Shown one piece after another: positions 1 through 6,306 of a stretch of 6,346 nt of DNA; position 1 is the stretch's first letter; each line of letters begins with the position of its first letter. The translations under genes and the position numbers were made by a program. The notes under the pieces are model-generated. The model made no database searches and had not been told where the DNA came from. It worked only from the letters and a program-made list of their open reading frames with translations. This stretch comes from JBBQNY01 sp038330365. Its GTDB lineage: Bacteria > Pseudomonadota > Gammaproteobacteria > Xanthomonadales > Ahniellaceae. The DNA lies in assembly GCA_038330365.1 (NCBI GenBank), contig JBBQNY010000174.1:1-6346 (forward strand), written 5' to 3'.

Positions 1-168
1 CGTGCGCTGGACGCCTATCGCTCGGGCACGCGGCGGCACGCGGCGATGCAGGCTGTGGCGGGGACGCTCTCGGCGGGCGACGTGGCGGCATTCGCGCTTT
101 GGTACGCGCGCCAGCCCTCCGCCACGGCCGACGTGCGCGCATCGATCAAGGACGGCAACGCACCATGA
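1..168 (+). CDS. Cytochrome c, class I (c4/c553-like), C-terminal fragment
   Basis: The reading frame is open from the first base and stops at TGA 166-168, giving 55 residues of a protein whose N-terminus lies outside the window. The visible part reads LDAYRSGTRRHAAMQAVAG and then LSAGDVAAFALWYARQ. This is the usual end of class I cytochromes of the c4/c553 type: a helix with an [AY]-[RK]-x-G-x-R-R pattern, a methionine, then L-S-x-x-D-[IV]-A-x-[LF]-A-x-[WY]-Y. By family knowledge the methionine in AAMQ is the likely axial haem ligand. Such proteins carry electrons in the periplasm. The haem-binding CxxCH motif would lie upstream and cannot be checked, nor can one haem domain be told from two. 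The stop codon overlaps the djlA start in an ATGA (165-168), which suggests a shared transcript. Identification rests on a short stretch. Confidence 0.72.
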   Translation, partial: RALDAYRSGTRRHAAMQAVAGTLSAGDVAAFALWYARQPSATADVRASIKDGNAP

Positions 169-995
169 AGTACCTCGGCAAACTGGTGGGCGGCCTGCTC
201 GGCCTGTTCGCCACCCGCAATCCCATCGGCTGCGGCGTCGGCATCGCCATGGGCCATGCCTGGGACGCGGGCTGGCTCACGCCGCTGCTGCCGGGCGCGA
301 CCCCGCACGGTGCCTTTCTCGAGCCCCTGTTCGGACTCGCCGGCGCCGTCGCCAAAGCCGATGGGCGTGTGTCAACGGCGGAAATCGAGGGTGCGGAGCG
401 TCTGATGCGGCGGCTGGACCTTGACGAGAGCAAGCGCCAGCTCGCGATCCGTTCCTTCAATGCCGGCAAGGAAACCGAAGTCGATGTCCGCGACGCCACG
501 CAGCGATTGCGGGTATTCGCGGGATTCCGCGCAGAGATGAAGCTGATGGTGATCGAGGTGCTGGCCGAGATCGGCGCGGCGGACGGTCATCTGCATCGGG
601 CAGGCGACTCCCTGCTTGCCCGCATCGCGACCGATATCGGTGTGGATCGCGACCTGGCAGCGAGCATCCTGCACGCGCGCCGTCCGCCCGGCAGCGCCTG
701 GCACAGCGAGCCCGGAGGCCCGGCGCGGGGCGGCAACACCGATACCCGCGGCCGCGGACCGTCGCGGCCGCCGCTGGCGACGCCGCCACCGGATCCTTAC
801 CAGATCCTCGGCGTTGCGCGCTCGGATGATGAGGACACAATCCGCCGCGCCTATCGCAAGAAGATGACGCAGCACCATCCCGACAAGATGCAGGCCCGCG
901 GCGTTGCCGGCGAAGCACTCGTCATCGCCGAGGCCACCGCGCGCACGATCAACGCCGCGTGGGAACAGATAAAGCTGCAGCGGGGGTTCAACTGA
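165..995 (+). CDS. djlA: DjlA-like membrane-anchored TerB/J-domain co-chaperone
   Basis: This 276-residue protein is close to the 271 residues of E. coli DjlA and has the same domain order. Residues 3-33 form a glycine-rich membrane segment starting YLGKLVGGLLG and ending in GIAMGHAWD, like the DjlA N-terminus. Residues about 50-160 are a TerB-like helical domain (KADGRVS at 64-70). A Gly/Pro/Arg-rich linker follows at about 165-208. Residues about 210-274 form the J domain, with YQILGV at 212-217 and the essential HPD at 238-240. DjlA stimulates the ATPase of DnaK at the inner membrane and is linked to envelope stress signalling in E. coli. The ATG at 165 is preferred over the ATG at 99 because it starts exactly at the conserved membrane segment, overlaps the upstream stop and has AAGGA at 148-152, although 12 bases away is rather far. 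The stop overlaps the rpe start. Confidence 0.93.
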   Translation: MKYLGKLVGGLLGLFATRNPIGCGVGIAMGHAWDAGWLTPLLPGATPHGAFLEPLFGLAGAVAKADGRVSTAEIEGAERLMRRLDLDESKRQLAIRSFNAGKETEVDVRDATQRLRVFAGFRAEMKLMVIEVLAEIGAADGHLHRAGDSLLARIATDIGVDRDLAASILHARRPPGSAWHSEPGGPARGGNTDTRGRGPSRPPLATPPPDPYQILGVARSDDEDTIRRAYRKKMTQHHPDKMQARGVAGEALVIAEATARTINAAWEQIKLQRGFN

Positions 996-1687
996 TGGCG
1001 GGCAAGGTCCGCAGGCCCCTGATTGCGGCGTCGATCCTCTCGGCGGACTTCGCGCGGCTCGGACAGGAAGTCGACGACGTGATCAAAGCCGGCGCCGACT
1101 GGGTCCACTTCGACGTCATGGACAACCACTACGTTCCGAACCTCACCATTGGCCCCCTGATCTGCGCAGCCCTGCGCAAGCACGGCGTCCAGGCCCCCAT
1201 CGACGTGCACCTGATGGTGAAGCCGGTCGACCGCATCGTTCCGGATTTCGCGCGCGCCGGCGCCAGTCTCATCAGCTTCCATCCCGAGGCCAGCGAGCAC
1301 GTCCATCGCACCATCGGACTGATCCGCGAATCCGGCTGCAAGGCGGGACTGGTGCTCAACCCGGCAACCCCGATCACAGTGCTCGACCATGTGCTGGAGG
1401 ATATTGATCTGGTGCTTGTGATGAGCGTCAATCCGGGTTTTGGAGGCCAGAAATTCATTTCCTCCAGCCTCGACAAGCTGCGTGAAGTGCGCCGCCGCAT
1501 CGATGCCTGCGGCCGTGACATCCGCCTCGAGATCGACGGCGGCGTGAAGCCCGACAACATCGGCGCGATCGCAGCTGCCGGCGCCGACGTGTTCGTGGCG
1601 GGGTCCGCCATTTTTGGCAGCGCGGATTACCCCGCCACCATCGCCGCGATGCGTGCGGCGGCAGTGCAGGGAATGGCGCAACCCTGA
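995..1687 (+). CDS. rpe: Ribulose-phosphate 3-epimerase
   Basis: This 230-residue TIM-barrel enzyme has the normal family length and interconverts D-ribulose 5-phosphate and D-xylulose 5-phosphate in the cytosolic pentose phosphate pathway (and the Calvin cycle where present). The family signatures are intact: IAASILSADFARLG near the start; HFDVMDNHYVPNLTIGP with H38, D40 and D43; DVHLMV with H72; VMSVNPGFGGQKF at 142-154; EIDGGV with D181; and AGSAIF in the phosphate-binding region near the end. By homology H38, D40, H72 and D181 bind the metal, and the two aspartates are the acid/base pair. The ATG at 995 overlaps the djlA stop as TGATG, after a G-rich stretch at 982-986, and places IAASILSADF where the family expects it. 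An earlier in-frame ATG at 959 would add 12 residues unlike the family. The usual next gene, gph, is absent. Confidence 0.97.
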   Translation: MAGKVRRPLIAASILSADFARLGQEVDDVIKAGADWVHFDVMDNHYVPNLTIGPLICAALRKHGVQAPIDVHLMVKPVDRIVPDFARAGASLISFHPEASEHVHRTIGLIRESGCKAGLVLNPATPITVLDHVLEDIDLVLVMSVNPGFGGQKFISSSLDKLREVRRRIDACGRDIRLEIDGGVKPDNIGAIAAAGADVFVAGSAIFGSADYPATIAAMRAAAVQGMAQP

Positions 1688-1791
1688 CGCCATCGGCTCG
1701 CGCGGCGTCCGCAGCCGGGCGATTTCCGGGCGGCCCCGCGAAAGCGTTGCGCAGGGCGTCCAGCGGTGGGAAGGTCGAGGGCATGAACTCC

Positions 1792-1798
1792 TGAGGAG
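1792..1798 (+). promoter_or_regulatory. Ribosome binding site of the response regulator gene
   Basis: TGAGGAG lies 6 bases before the ATG at 1805 and matches the anti-Shine-Dalgarno sequence well, which fixes that start. It sits at the end of the 117-base gap after rpe. I found no clear promoter or terminator in that gap, so the regulator may be read from the upstream genes or from a promoter not recognisable by eye. Confidence 0.8.
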
Positions 1799-1804
1799 CA
1801 GCAC

Positions 1805-2494
1805 ATGGCCCGCAACATCGCCATCGTCGAGGACGAACCCGCAATCCGCGCCAACTACACCGATGCGCTGAAGCGGCTTGGATTCGATGTCTTGCAATAC
1901 GGCCGTCGTCGCGACGCCGAGGAAGCATTCGCGCTGCGGCTGCCGGATCTGGTCCTGATCGACATCGGGCTGGGCGACGAGCCCGAGGGCGGATTTGATC
2001 TCTGCCGCAATCTGCGCGCGCGCGCGCCGCAGCTGCCCATCATCTTCCTGACCGCACGCGATTCCGACTTCGACATTATCTCGGGCCTGCGTCTGGGCGC
2101 CGACGATTATCTGACCAAGGATGTGTCGCTGCCGCATCTCACGGCACGCATCAACACCCTGTTCCGTCGCGTCGATGCGATGCGGCGCCCGTCTTCCGAG
2201 GAAGCGACCGTTACCCACGGCTCGCTGACACTGGCGGCGGAGCGCATGAGCATTGCGTGGAAGGGCGAGGAAGTACCCCTGACGGTTACCGAATTCTGGA
2301 TGGTGCACACGCTGGTGCGGCATCCGGGGCACGTCAAGAATCGGGACCAGCTGATGCGCGATGCCCAGGTCGTCGTAGACGACGCCACCATCACCTCGCA
2401 CATCAAGCGCATCCGCAAGAAGTTCATCGCCATCGATCCTGCATTCGACCAGATCGAGACGGTGCACGGCGCGGGCTACCGCTGGAAACTCTGA
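1805..2494 (+). CDS. pdsR: OmpR-family response regulator, PdsR-like (dedicated sortase system type)
   Basis: This 229-residue protein has a receiver domain (about 4-120) and an OmpR/PhoB winged-helix DNA-binding domain (about 130-229). The acidic pocket is E9-D10, the phosphorylated aspartate is D53 in LIDIGLGDE, the conserved threonine is T83 in FLTARDSD, and the lysine is K105. The lysine is followed by D rather than the usual proline (DYLTKDVSLPHL). That motif, together with GGFDLC, LTVTEFWMVH, RHPGHVKNRDQLM, VVDDATITSHIKRIR and the GYRW ending, matches my memory of the family named 'proteobacterial dedicated sortase system response regulator' (TIGR03787, PdsR). It would be phosphorylated by the kinase encoded 70 bases downstream and bind DNA as a dimer; its targets are unknown. 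Its role as an OmpR-type regulator is near certain. The sortase-system subfamily is a strong recognition that needs a profile search, because no sortase gene is in view. Confidence 0.9.
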   Translation: MARNIAIVEDEPAIRANYTDALKRLGFDVLQYGRRRDAEEAFALRLPDLVLIDIGLGDEPEGGFDLCRNLRARAPQLPIIFLTARDSDFDIISGLRLGADDYLTKDVSLPHLTARINTLFRRVDAMRRPSSEEATVTHGSLTLAAERMSIAWKGEEVPLTVTEFWMVHTLVRHPGHVKNRDQLMRDAQVVVDDATITSHIKRIRKKFIAIDPAFDQIETVHGAGYRWKL

Positions 2495-2530
2495 GGGTCC
2501 TGCGCGCGCAGACAAAGCGCAGACGCCGAC

Positions 2531-2565
2531 GTGACATTGATCAGGGGTTCCCTAATATTGCGGCA
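2531..2565 (+). promoter_or_regulatory. Possible sigma70-type promoter giving a leaderless kinase transcript
   Basis: GTGACA at 2531-2536 (5 of 6 matches to the -35 consensus) and TAATAT at 2553-2558 (4 of 6 to the -10) are separated by 16 bases, in a locally AT-rich patch of an otherwise GC-rich window. Normal spacing puts transcription start at about 2565, the A of the kinase ATG. The 10 bases before the ATG show no ribosome binding site; the nearest purine-rich run (AGGGG, 2543-2547) is too far away. This is a by-eye prediction. Confidence 0.42.
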
Positions 2566-4577
2566 TGCATAACCGTCTGTTGTTCGCCCTCGCCGTCCTG
2601 GCCGCGTTGTTGTTGCCGGTGGGTGCATGGCTGCTGATTGAACAGATGGAGCAGTTGCTGCGCGACGTGCAGGAAAGCGCGCAGATCGACGCGGCCCAGG
2701 CCATCGCGCACGCACTGGCGGAGGAACCCGGTTTTGGCCGCGATACCGGGTCGGGACTGTACGTGCACCCCCTGCAGGGACGCATCCTGGTCGATGGCTC
2801 CGGTGACGACTGGGCCGATACCACCGCGCAGCGATCGCGCGATGGTCGCCTGCGCCTGCGCGCGGCCGCTGACAAAAACTCGCTGTACCTGCTGCTGGAA
2901 GTCACCGACACCACGCGGCAACGCGCGGACGCCGACAACCCGGTCAGCGGCAACGGCGATGCGGTCGAACTGATCCTGGCGGACACCACCGCCACGCAGG
3001 TCTGGCTGCTCGGCAACGAGGCGCCCGGCGCACTGCAGGGGGTCAGCGTCAGTGGACGCGCCTCACCGCCCCGCGGCGAATGGGTGGAAACGCCCATGGG
3101 CTACCGCATCGAGATGCGCATGGCATTGCCCGGCGCGTCCGCGCGCATGGATCTGCGCGTGCGCGACGTCGCCGACGACGGCAGTCAGCGCATCCTTACG
3201 CTGCACGGGGAACCCGAGGCGCTGGCGCTGCTGCGGCCCGATGCCGCGCGCAATCGCGCGCTTGCGCAGCTCACGCCGGTCGGCGCGCGCATGCGGGTGG
3301 TGAATGGCGACGGCTGGGTGATTGCCGGCGCCGGCGAGCTCGGTGTGCCGGAAGGAGAGAGCGTGGCGCCCGTACACCGTGGCCCGGCGTCCTGGCTGTA
3401 CCGCCTGCTGCTCGAGCCGGGGGATGCGGGCGAGCTCGATGGCGACCTGCCGCGACTGGACGCGCCTGTGCTGTGGCAGGCGCTCTCCGGAGTACCCGCC
3501 AGCAGCGTGCGCACGTCCGCGACGGACGACAGCGTGATCGTGACCGCGGCGGTGCCGCTCGCGGCCGCGGTGGGTGCCAGCAACGGCGCTCTGCTGCTGG
3601 AGCAGGGCAGTGATGCGCTGCTGGTGCTGACCAACCGCGCATTTTTCCTCGTGCTGGCTTCCAGCCTGCTGCTGCTGTTTCTCGTCGGCGTGGCGCTGCT
3701 CACGTATGCAGGACGGCAGGCGCTGCGCATCCGTACGCTGCGCAACGCCGCTGAGCAGGCACTTGGCATTGACGGGCGACTGGAACTCCAGTTGCCGCAT
3801 CTGGGCGCCGCGGACGACCTTGGAGATCTTGCGCGCAGCTTCGCGCGGCTGCTCGCCGAGATCGGGGGCTACAACGAATATCTGCGTTCGCTCGCCAGCA
3901 AGCTCTCGCACGAGATGCATACGCCGCTGGCGATCGTGCGCTCGTCGCTCGACAACATGGACCATGAGCCGCTTGGCGCGGAAGCCCGCGTCTATGCGCA
4001 GCGCGCGCGCGACGGGGCGGAACGGCTGACCAGTATTCTCCGTTCGATGGCCGCGGCGAACCGCATCGAGGGTGCCATCGCCAGCGCCGAGGGCGAAGAC
4101 TTCGACCTTGCCGCGCTGGTGCGCGACTACGCGGACTCGGCGCGGGATCTGGTCGCGCCGCGCACTCTGTTGCTGCAGATTCCGCCCGGACGCATCGGTT
4201 TCCACGGCGCGCCCGATCTCATTGCACAGGCGCTGGACAAGCTGCTCGACAATGCCCGCTCCTTCATGCCGGAAGACGGCTGGCTGCGCATTGGCGTGGA
4301 AGCGCAGCCCGAGGGCGCGCTGCTGCGCGTCGCGAACGCCGGCCCCCGTCTGCCGGAAAAACTCCAGGAACGCATGTTCGATTCGCTGGTGAGCCTGCGT
4401 GATGCCAACCTGCCGCGCGCGGGCGATGCGCCGCATCTTGGGCTTGGGCTCTTTGTCGTGCGCGCAATCACCGAGCTTCACCGCGGCGAGGCGAGTGCCC
4501 TGAATCTGCCGGACGGCAGCGGAGTCGAGTTCACGCTGCGGCTGCGCGCAATGCCCCGGCGGCGCGCGGCCAGCTGA
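2565..4577 (+). CDS. pdsS: PdsS-like sensor histidine kinase with CBM9-like periplasmic domain
   Basis: This is a 670-residue inner-membrane sensor kinase. A first membrane segment spans about residues 4-25. A large periplasmic region (26-357) follows, including a CBM9-like part from about 74 (VDGSGDDW at 76-83, SLYLLLEVTD, GDAVEL at 131-136). The second membrane segment is at about 360-382, then a HAMP-like linker (384-440). The phospho-accepting H449 is in SHEMHTPL, the N-box is KLLDNA with N563, a variant G1 box reads NAGP at 591-594, and the G2 box is HLGLGL at 624-629. It should autophosphorylate and pass phosphate to D53 of the regulator encoded upstream. The architecture and FDSLVSLRD near the C-terminus match my memory of TIGR03785 (PdsS, about 700 residues). 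An in-frame TAA at 2553 makes the ATG at 2565 the first usable start. What the periplasmic region binds is unknown; a glycan is a guess from the CBM9 resemblance. Confidence 0.9.
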   Translation: MHNRLLFALAVLAALLLPVGAWLLIEQMEQLLRDVQESAQIDAAQAIAHALAEEPGFGRDTGSGLYVHPLQGRILVDGSGDDWADTTAQRSRDGRLRLRAAADKNSLYLLLEVTDTTRQRADADNPVSGNGDAVELILADTTATQVWLLGNEAPGALQGVSVSGRASPPRGEWVETPMGYRIEMRMALPGASARMDLRVRDVADDGSQRILTLHGEPEALALLRPDAARNRALAQLTPVGARMRVVNGDGWVIAGAGELGVPEGESVAPVHRGPASWLYRLLLEPGDAGELDGDLPRLDAPVLWQALSGVPASSVRTSATDDSVIVTAAVPLAAAVGASNGALLLEQGSDALLVLTNRAFFLVLASSLLLLFLVGVALLTYAGRQALRIRTLRNAAEQALGIDGRLELQLPHLGAADDLGDLARSFARLLAEIGGYNEYLRSLASKLSHEMHTPLAIVRSSLDNMDHEPLGAEARVYAQRARDGAERLTSILRSMAAANRIEGAIASAEGEDFDLAALVRDYADSARDLVAPRTLLLQIPPGRIGFHGAPDLIAQALDKLLDNARSFMPEDGWLRIGVEAQPEGALLRVANAGPRLPEKLQERMFDSLVSLRDANLPRAGDAPHLGLGLFVVRAITELHRGEASALNLPDGSGVEFTLRLRAMPRRRAAS

Positions 4578-4644
4578 TCCCGTCGCCCAGCGCGTACGTT
4601 CGGGGCGCCGACGCGCGCATCCGCGCAGACGCGGAAATGTCCGC

Positions 4645-4650
4645 GATAAT
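4645..4650 (+). promoter_or_regulatory. Possible -10 element upstream of trpE
   Basis: GATAAT matches the -10 consensus at 5 of 6 positions and sits in the 99-base gap between the kinase gene and trpE, 26 bases before the TTG start. No convincing -35 element lies 16-18 bases upstream, so this is weak. No Trp-rich leader peptide or TrpR operator could be recognised in this gap. Confidence 0.3.
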
Positions 4651-4664
4651 CGCGTGCCCGATAC

Positions 4665-4670
4665 GAGGAG
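4665..4670 (+). promoter_or_regulatory. Ribosome binding site that sets the TTG start of trpE
   Basis: GAGGAG ends 6 bases before TTG 4677-4679, which is ideal spacing. No in-frame ATG is available near the expected N-terminus, so this site is the main reason for calling a TTG start. Confidence 0.82.
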
Positions 4671-4676
4671 TGGTCT

Positions 4677-6149
4677 TTGGACGCTGCGCAATTCGCGAAG
4701 TACGCCGACGAGGGTTTCAACCGCGTTCCGGTGGTCCGCGAGGTGCTGTCGGATCTCGATACGCCGCTCTCGGTCTATCTGAAGCTGGCGGATGGCCCCT
4801 ACACCTATCTATTCGAATCGGTGGAGCGTGGCGAGCGTTGGGGACGGTATTCGATCATCGGGTTGCCGGCGCGGCGCGTCTATGAGTTCCGCGACCGGCA
4901 ACTCGTCATCAGCGAACACGGGGTGGCGACTGCAAGCGAGACGCTTGAGGATCCGCTGGCGTACATCGAGTCACTGCAGAAGAGTTTTCGCGTCCCTCGC
5001 GTGGCAGGGCTGCCGGACTTCACCGGCGGACTGGTCGGCACCTTCGGCTTCGAATGCATCGGCTGGATCGAGCAGCGGCTGGCCGGCGACGGCAAGCCTG
5101 ACGAGATCGGATCGGCCGATGCCACGCTGCTGCTATCCGATGAAGTAGCGGTGTTCGACAATCTCAAGGGCAGGCTGTACCTGATTGTGCACGCCGATCC
5201 GGCTCTCCCGCAGTCGCTCGCGCGGGCCGAGCGGCGCCTCGACGAGCTGGTATTCCGATTGCGTCACTCGGGTCGCAGCTATCCCGAAACCCTGAGCGGT
5301 ACGGCCATCGACGAGGCGGATTTCAGGTCGGGTTTCGATCAGGTTGCGTTCGAATCGGCGGTGCGGCAGGTGCAGGAATACATCCGTGCGGGCGACGCGT
5401 TCCAGGTAGTGCTCTCGCAGCGCATGAGCGTGCCCTTCCACGCTCGCCCCGTCGACGTCTATCGGGCCCTCAGGGCGCTCAATCCCTCGCCGTATCTCTA
5501 TTTCCTGGATTTCGGATCGGAACAGATCATCGGTTCCTCGCCCGAGATCCTGGTGCGCGTCAAGGGCCGCGAAGCCACCGTGCGGCCGATCGCAGGCACG
5601 CGCGTTCGCGGCGCCACTGAGGAGGAGGATCGTGCGCTGGAGGCCGAACTCCTGGCCGATCCCAAGGAGCGTGCGGAACACCTGATGCTGATCGACCTTG
5701 GGCGCAATGATCTCGGTCGCGTGTGCGAAGCGGGCAGCGTGCGACTGGTGGAGAACTTCGGCATCGAGCGTTACTCGCACGTGATGCACATCGCCTCGGA
5801 AGTGCGCGGCCAACTGCGCGCGGGCTGCGGCGTGGCCGATGTCCTGCGTGCCACCTTTCCCGCGGGCACCGTCAGTGGGGCGCCCAAGATCCGCGCGCAG
5901 GAGATCATCCGCGAACTCGAACCCGTGAAGCGCAATCTCTACTCCGGTGCCGTCGGCTACATAGGCTGGTGGGGCGACATGGACACCGCGATCGCGATCC
6001 GCACCGCCGTGGTTTCCGGTGGGCGTCTGCACGTGCAGGCGGGCGCGGGCATCGTCGCCGACTCGGACCCGCGCGCCGAATGGGAAGAGACGATGAACAA
6101 GGGCCGGGCCCTGTTGCGCGCCGTCGCGCAGGCCGCCAGCGGTCTGTAG
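4677..6149 (+). CDS. trpE: Anthranilate synthase component I
   Basis: This 490-residue enzyme makes anthranilate from chorismate, the first committed step of tryptophan synthesis, using ammonia supplied by the TrpG glutamine amidotransferase subunit. The N-terminal domain (about 15-165) holds YLFESVERGERWGRYS; L45-F46-E47-S48 corresponds to the LLES motif that binds tryptophan for feedback inhibition, so inhibition is probably retained. The chorismate-binding domain (about 225-480) holds AGDAFQVVLSQR, NPSPYLYFLDFG, SSPEILVR, RPIAGTRVRG at 303-312, LGRNDLGRV with N344-D345, ERYSHVMH, AGTVSGAPK at 396-404, and GAVGYIGW and QAGAGIVADSDP near the end. All expected signatures are intact and the length is normal. 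It starts at TTG with a strong ribosome binding site. trpG is not in the 197 bases that follow, so it lies further downstream or elsewhere. PabB is a less likely alternative, given the overall match to TrpE. Confidence 0.97.
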   Translation: MDAAQFAKYADEGFNRVPVVREVLSDLDTPLSVYLKLADGPYTYLFESVERGERWGRYSIIGLPARRVYEFRDRQLVISEHGVATASETLEDPLAYIESLQKSFRVPRVAGLPDFTGGLVGTFGFECIGWIEQRLAGDGKPDEIGSADATLLLSDEVAVFDNLKGRLYLIVHADPALPQSLARAERRLDELVFRLRHSGRSYPETLSGTAIDEADFRSGFDQVAFESAVRQVQEYIRAGDAFQVVLSQRMSVPFHARPVDVYRALRALNPSPYLYFLDFGSEQIIGSSPEILVRVKGREATVRPIAGTRVRGATEEEDRALEAELLADPKERAEHLMLIDLGRNDLGRVCEAGSVRLVENFGIERYSHVMHIASEVRGQLRAGCGVADVLRATFPAGTVSGAPKIRAQEIIRELEPVKRNLYSGAVGYIGWWGDMDTAIAIRTAVVSGGRLHVQAGAGIVADSDPRAEWEETMNKGRALLRAVAQAASGL

Positions 6150-6207
6150 GAACGCGCCCGAGTCCAGGCGAACACGTCCGCGCGGCTCGCACGGCGCGGC
6201 ATCTTCC

Positions 6208-6260
6208 CTTCTCCCTGTGGCAACGGGGAGAAGGTGGCGCGCAGCGCCGGATGAGGGGCC
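6208..6260 (+). repeat. Hairpin-rich intergenic repeat, copy A
   Basis: The sequence begins with a near-perfect hairpin: CTTCTCCCTGT (6208-6218) pairs with ACGGGGAGAAG (6223-6233) around a GGCA loop, with one G-T pair. A second small stem follows (GGCGC/GCGCC near 6237-6248), and the copy ends in GGATGAGGGGC (6249-6259). It lies about 60 bases after the trpE stop. No T-run follows, so a Rho-independent terminator is not supported. It resembles repeated intergenic elements (REP-like) seen widely in high-GC proteobacteria. That resemblance is from memory. Confidence 0.7.
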
Positions 6261-6306
6261 GCTTCAAGACACCGTCGCTTTTCGGTCCTGCACGAATCGA
6301 AACGCT

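Noticed and set aside
1783..1794. Three-codon ORF (ATG AAC TCC TGA) and a CTCC/GGAG mini-hairpin over the pdsR ribosome binding site
   Set aside because: A 4-bp stem with a 3-base loop is too weak to regulate translation, and such a tiny ORF is expected by chance.
1688..1804. Possible remnant of gph between rpe and pdsR
   Set aside because: None of the three forward frames shows haloacid-dehalogenase motifs such as DxDGTLxD, so no remnant can be supported.
851..2515. 554-codon open frame on the minus strand across rpe and pdsR
   Set aside because: It lies opposite two clear genes, its translation has no recognisable domain, and long antisense frames are expected in GC-rich coding DNA.
3063..4691. 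542-codon open frame on the minus strand across the kinase gene
   Set aside because: It is antisense to well-defined kinase motifs, is rich in Arg/Gln/His without domain structure, and has no supported start. It is a GC-driven shadow.
4637..4885. 82-codon plus-strand ORF overlapping the start of trpE
   Set aside because: It has no ribosome binding site, no Trp codons suggesting a leader peptide, and an Arg-rich out-of-frame composition. The strong ribosome binding site at 4665-4670 serves the TTG of trpE instead.
5133..6032. 299-codon open frame on the minus strand within trpE
   Set aside because: It is entirely opposite conserved TrpE motifs and has no recognisable protein features.
6178..6199. 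CCGCGC/GCGCGG hairpin after trpE as a Rho-independent terminator
   Set aside because: The stem is only 6 bp with a 10-base loop and no T-run follows, so it is probably chance in GC-rich DNA.
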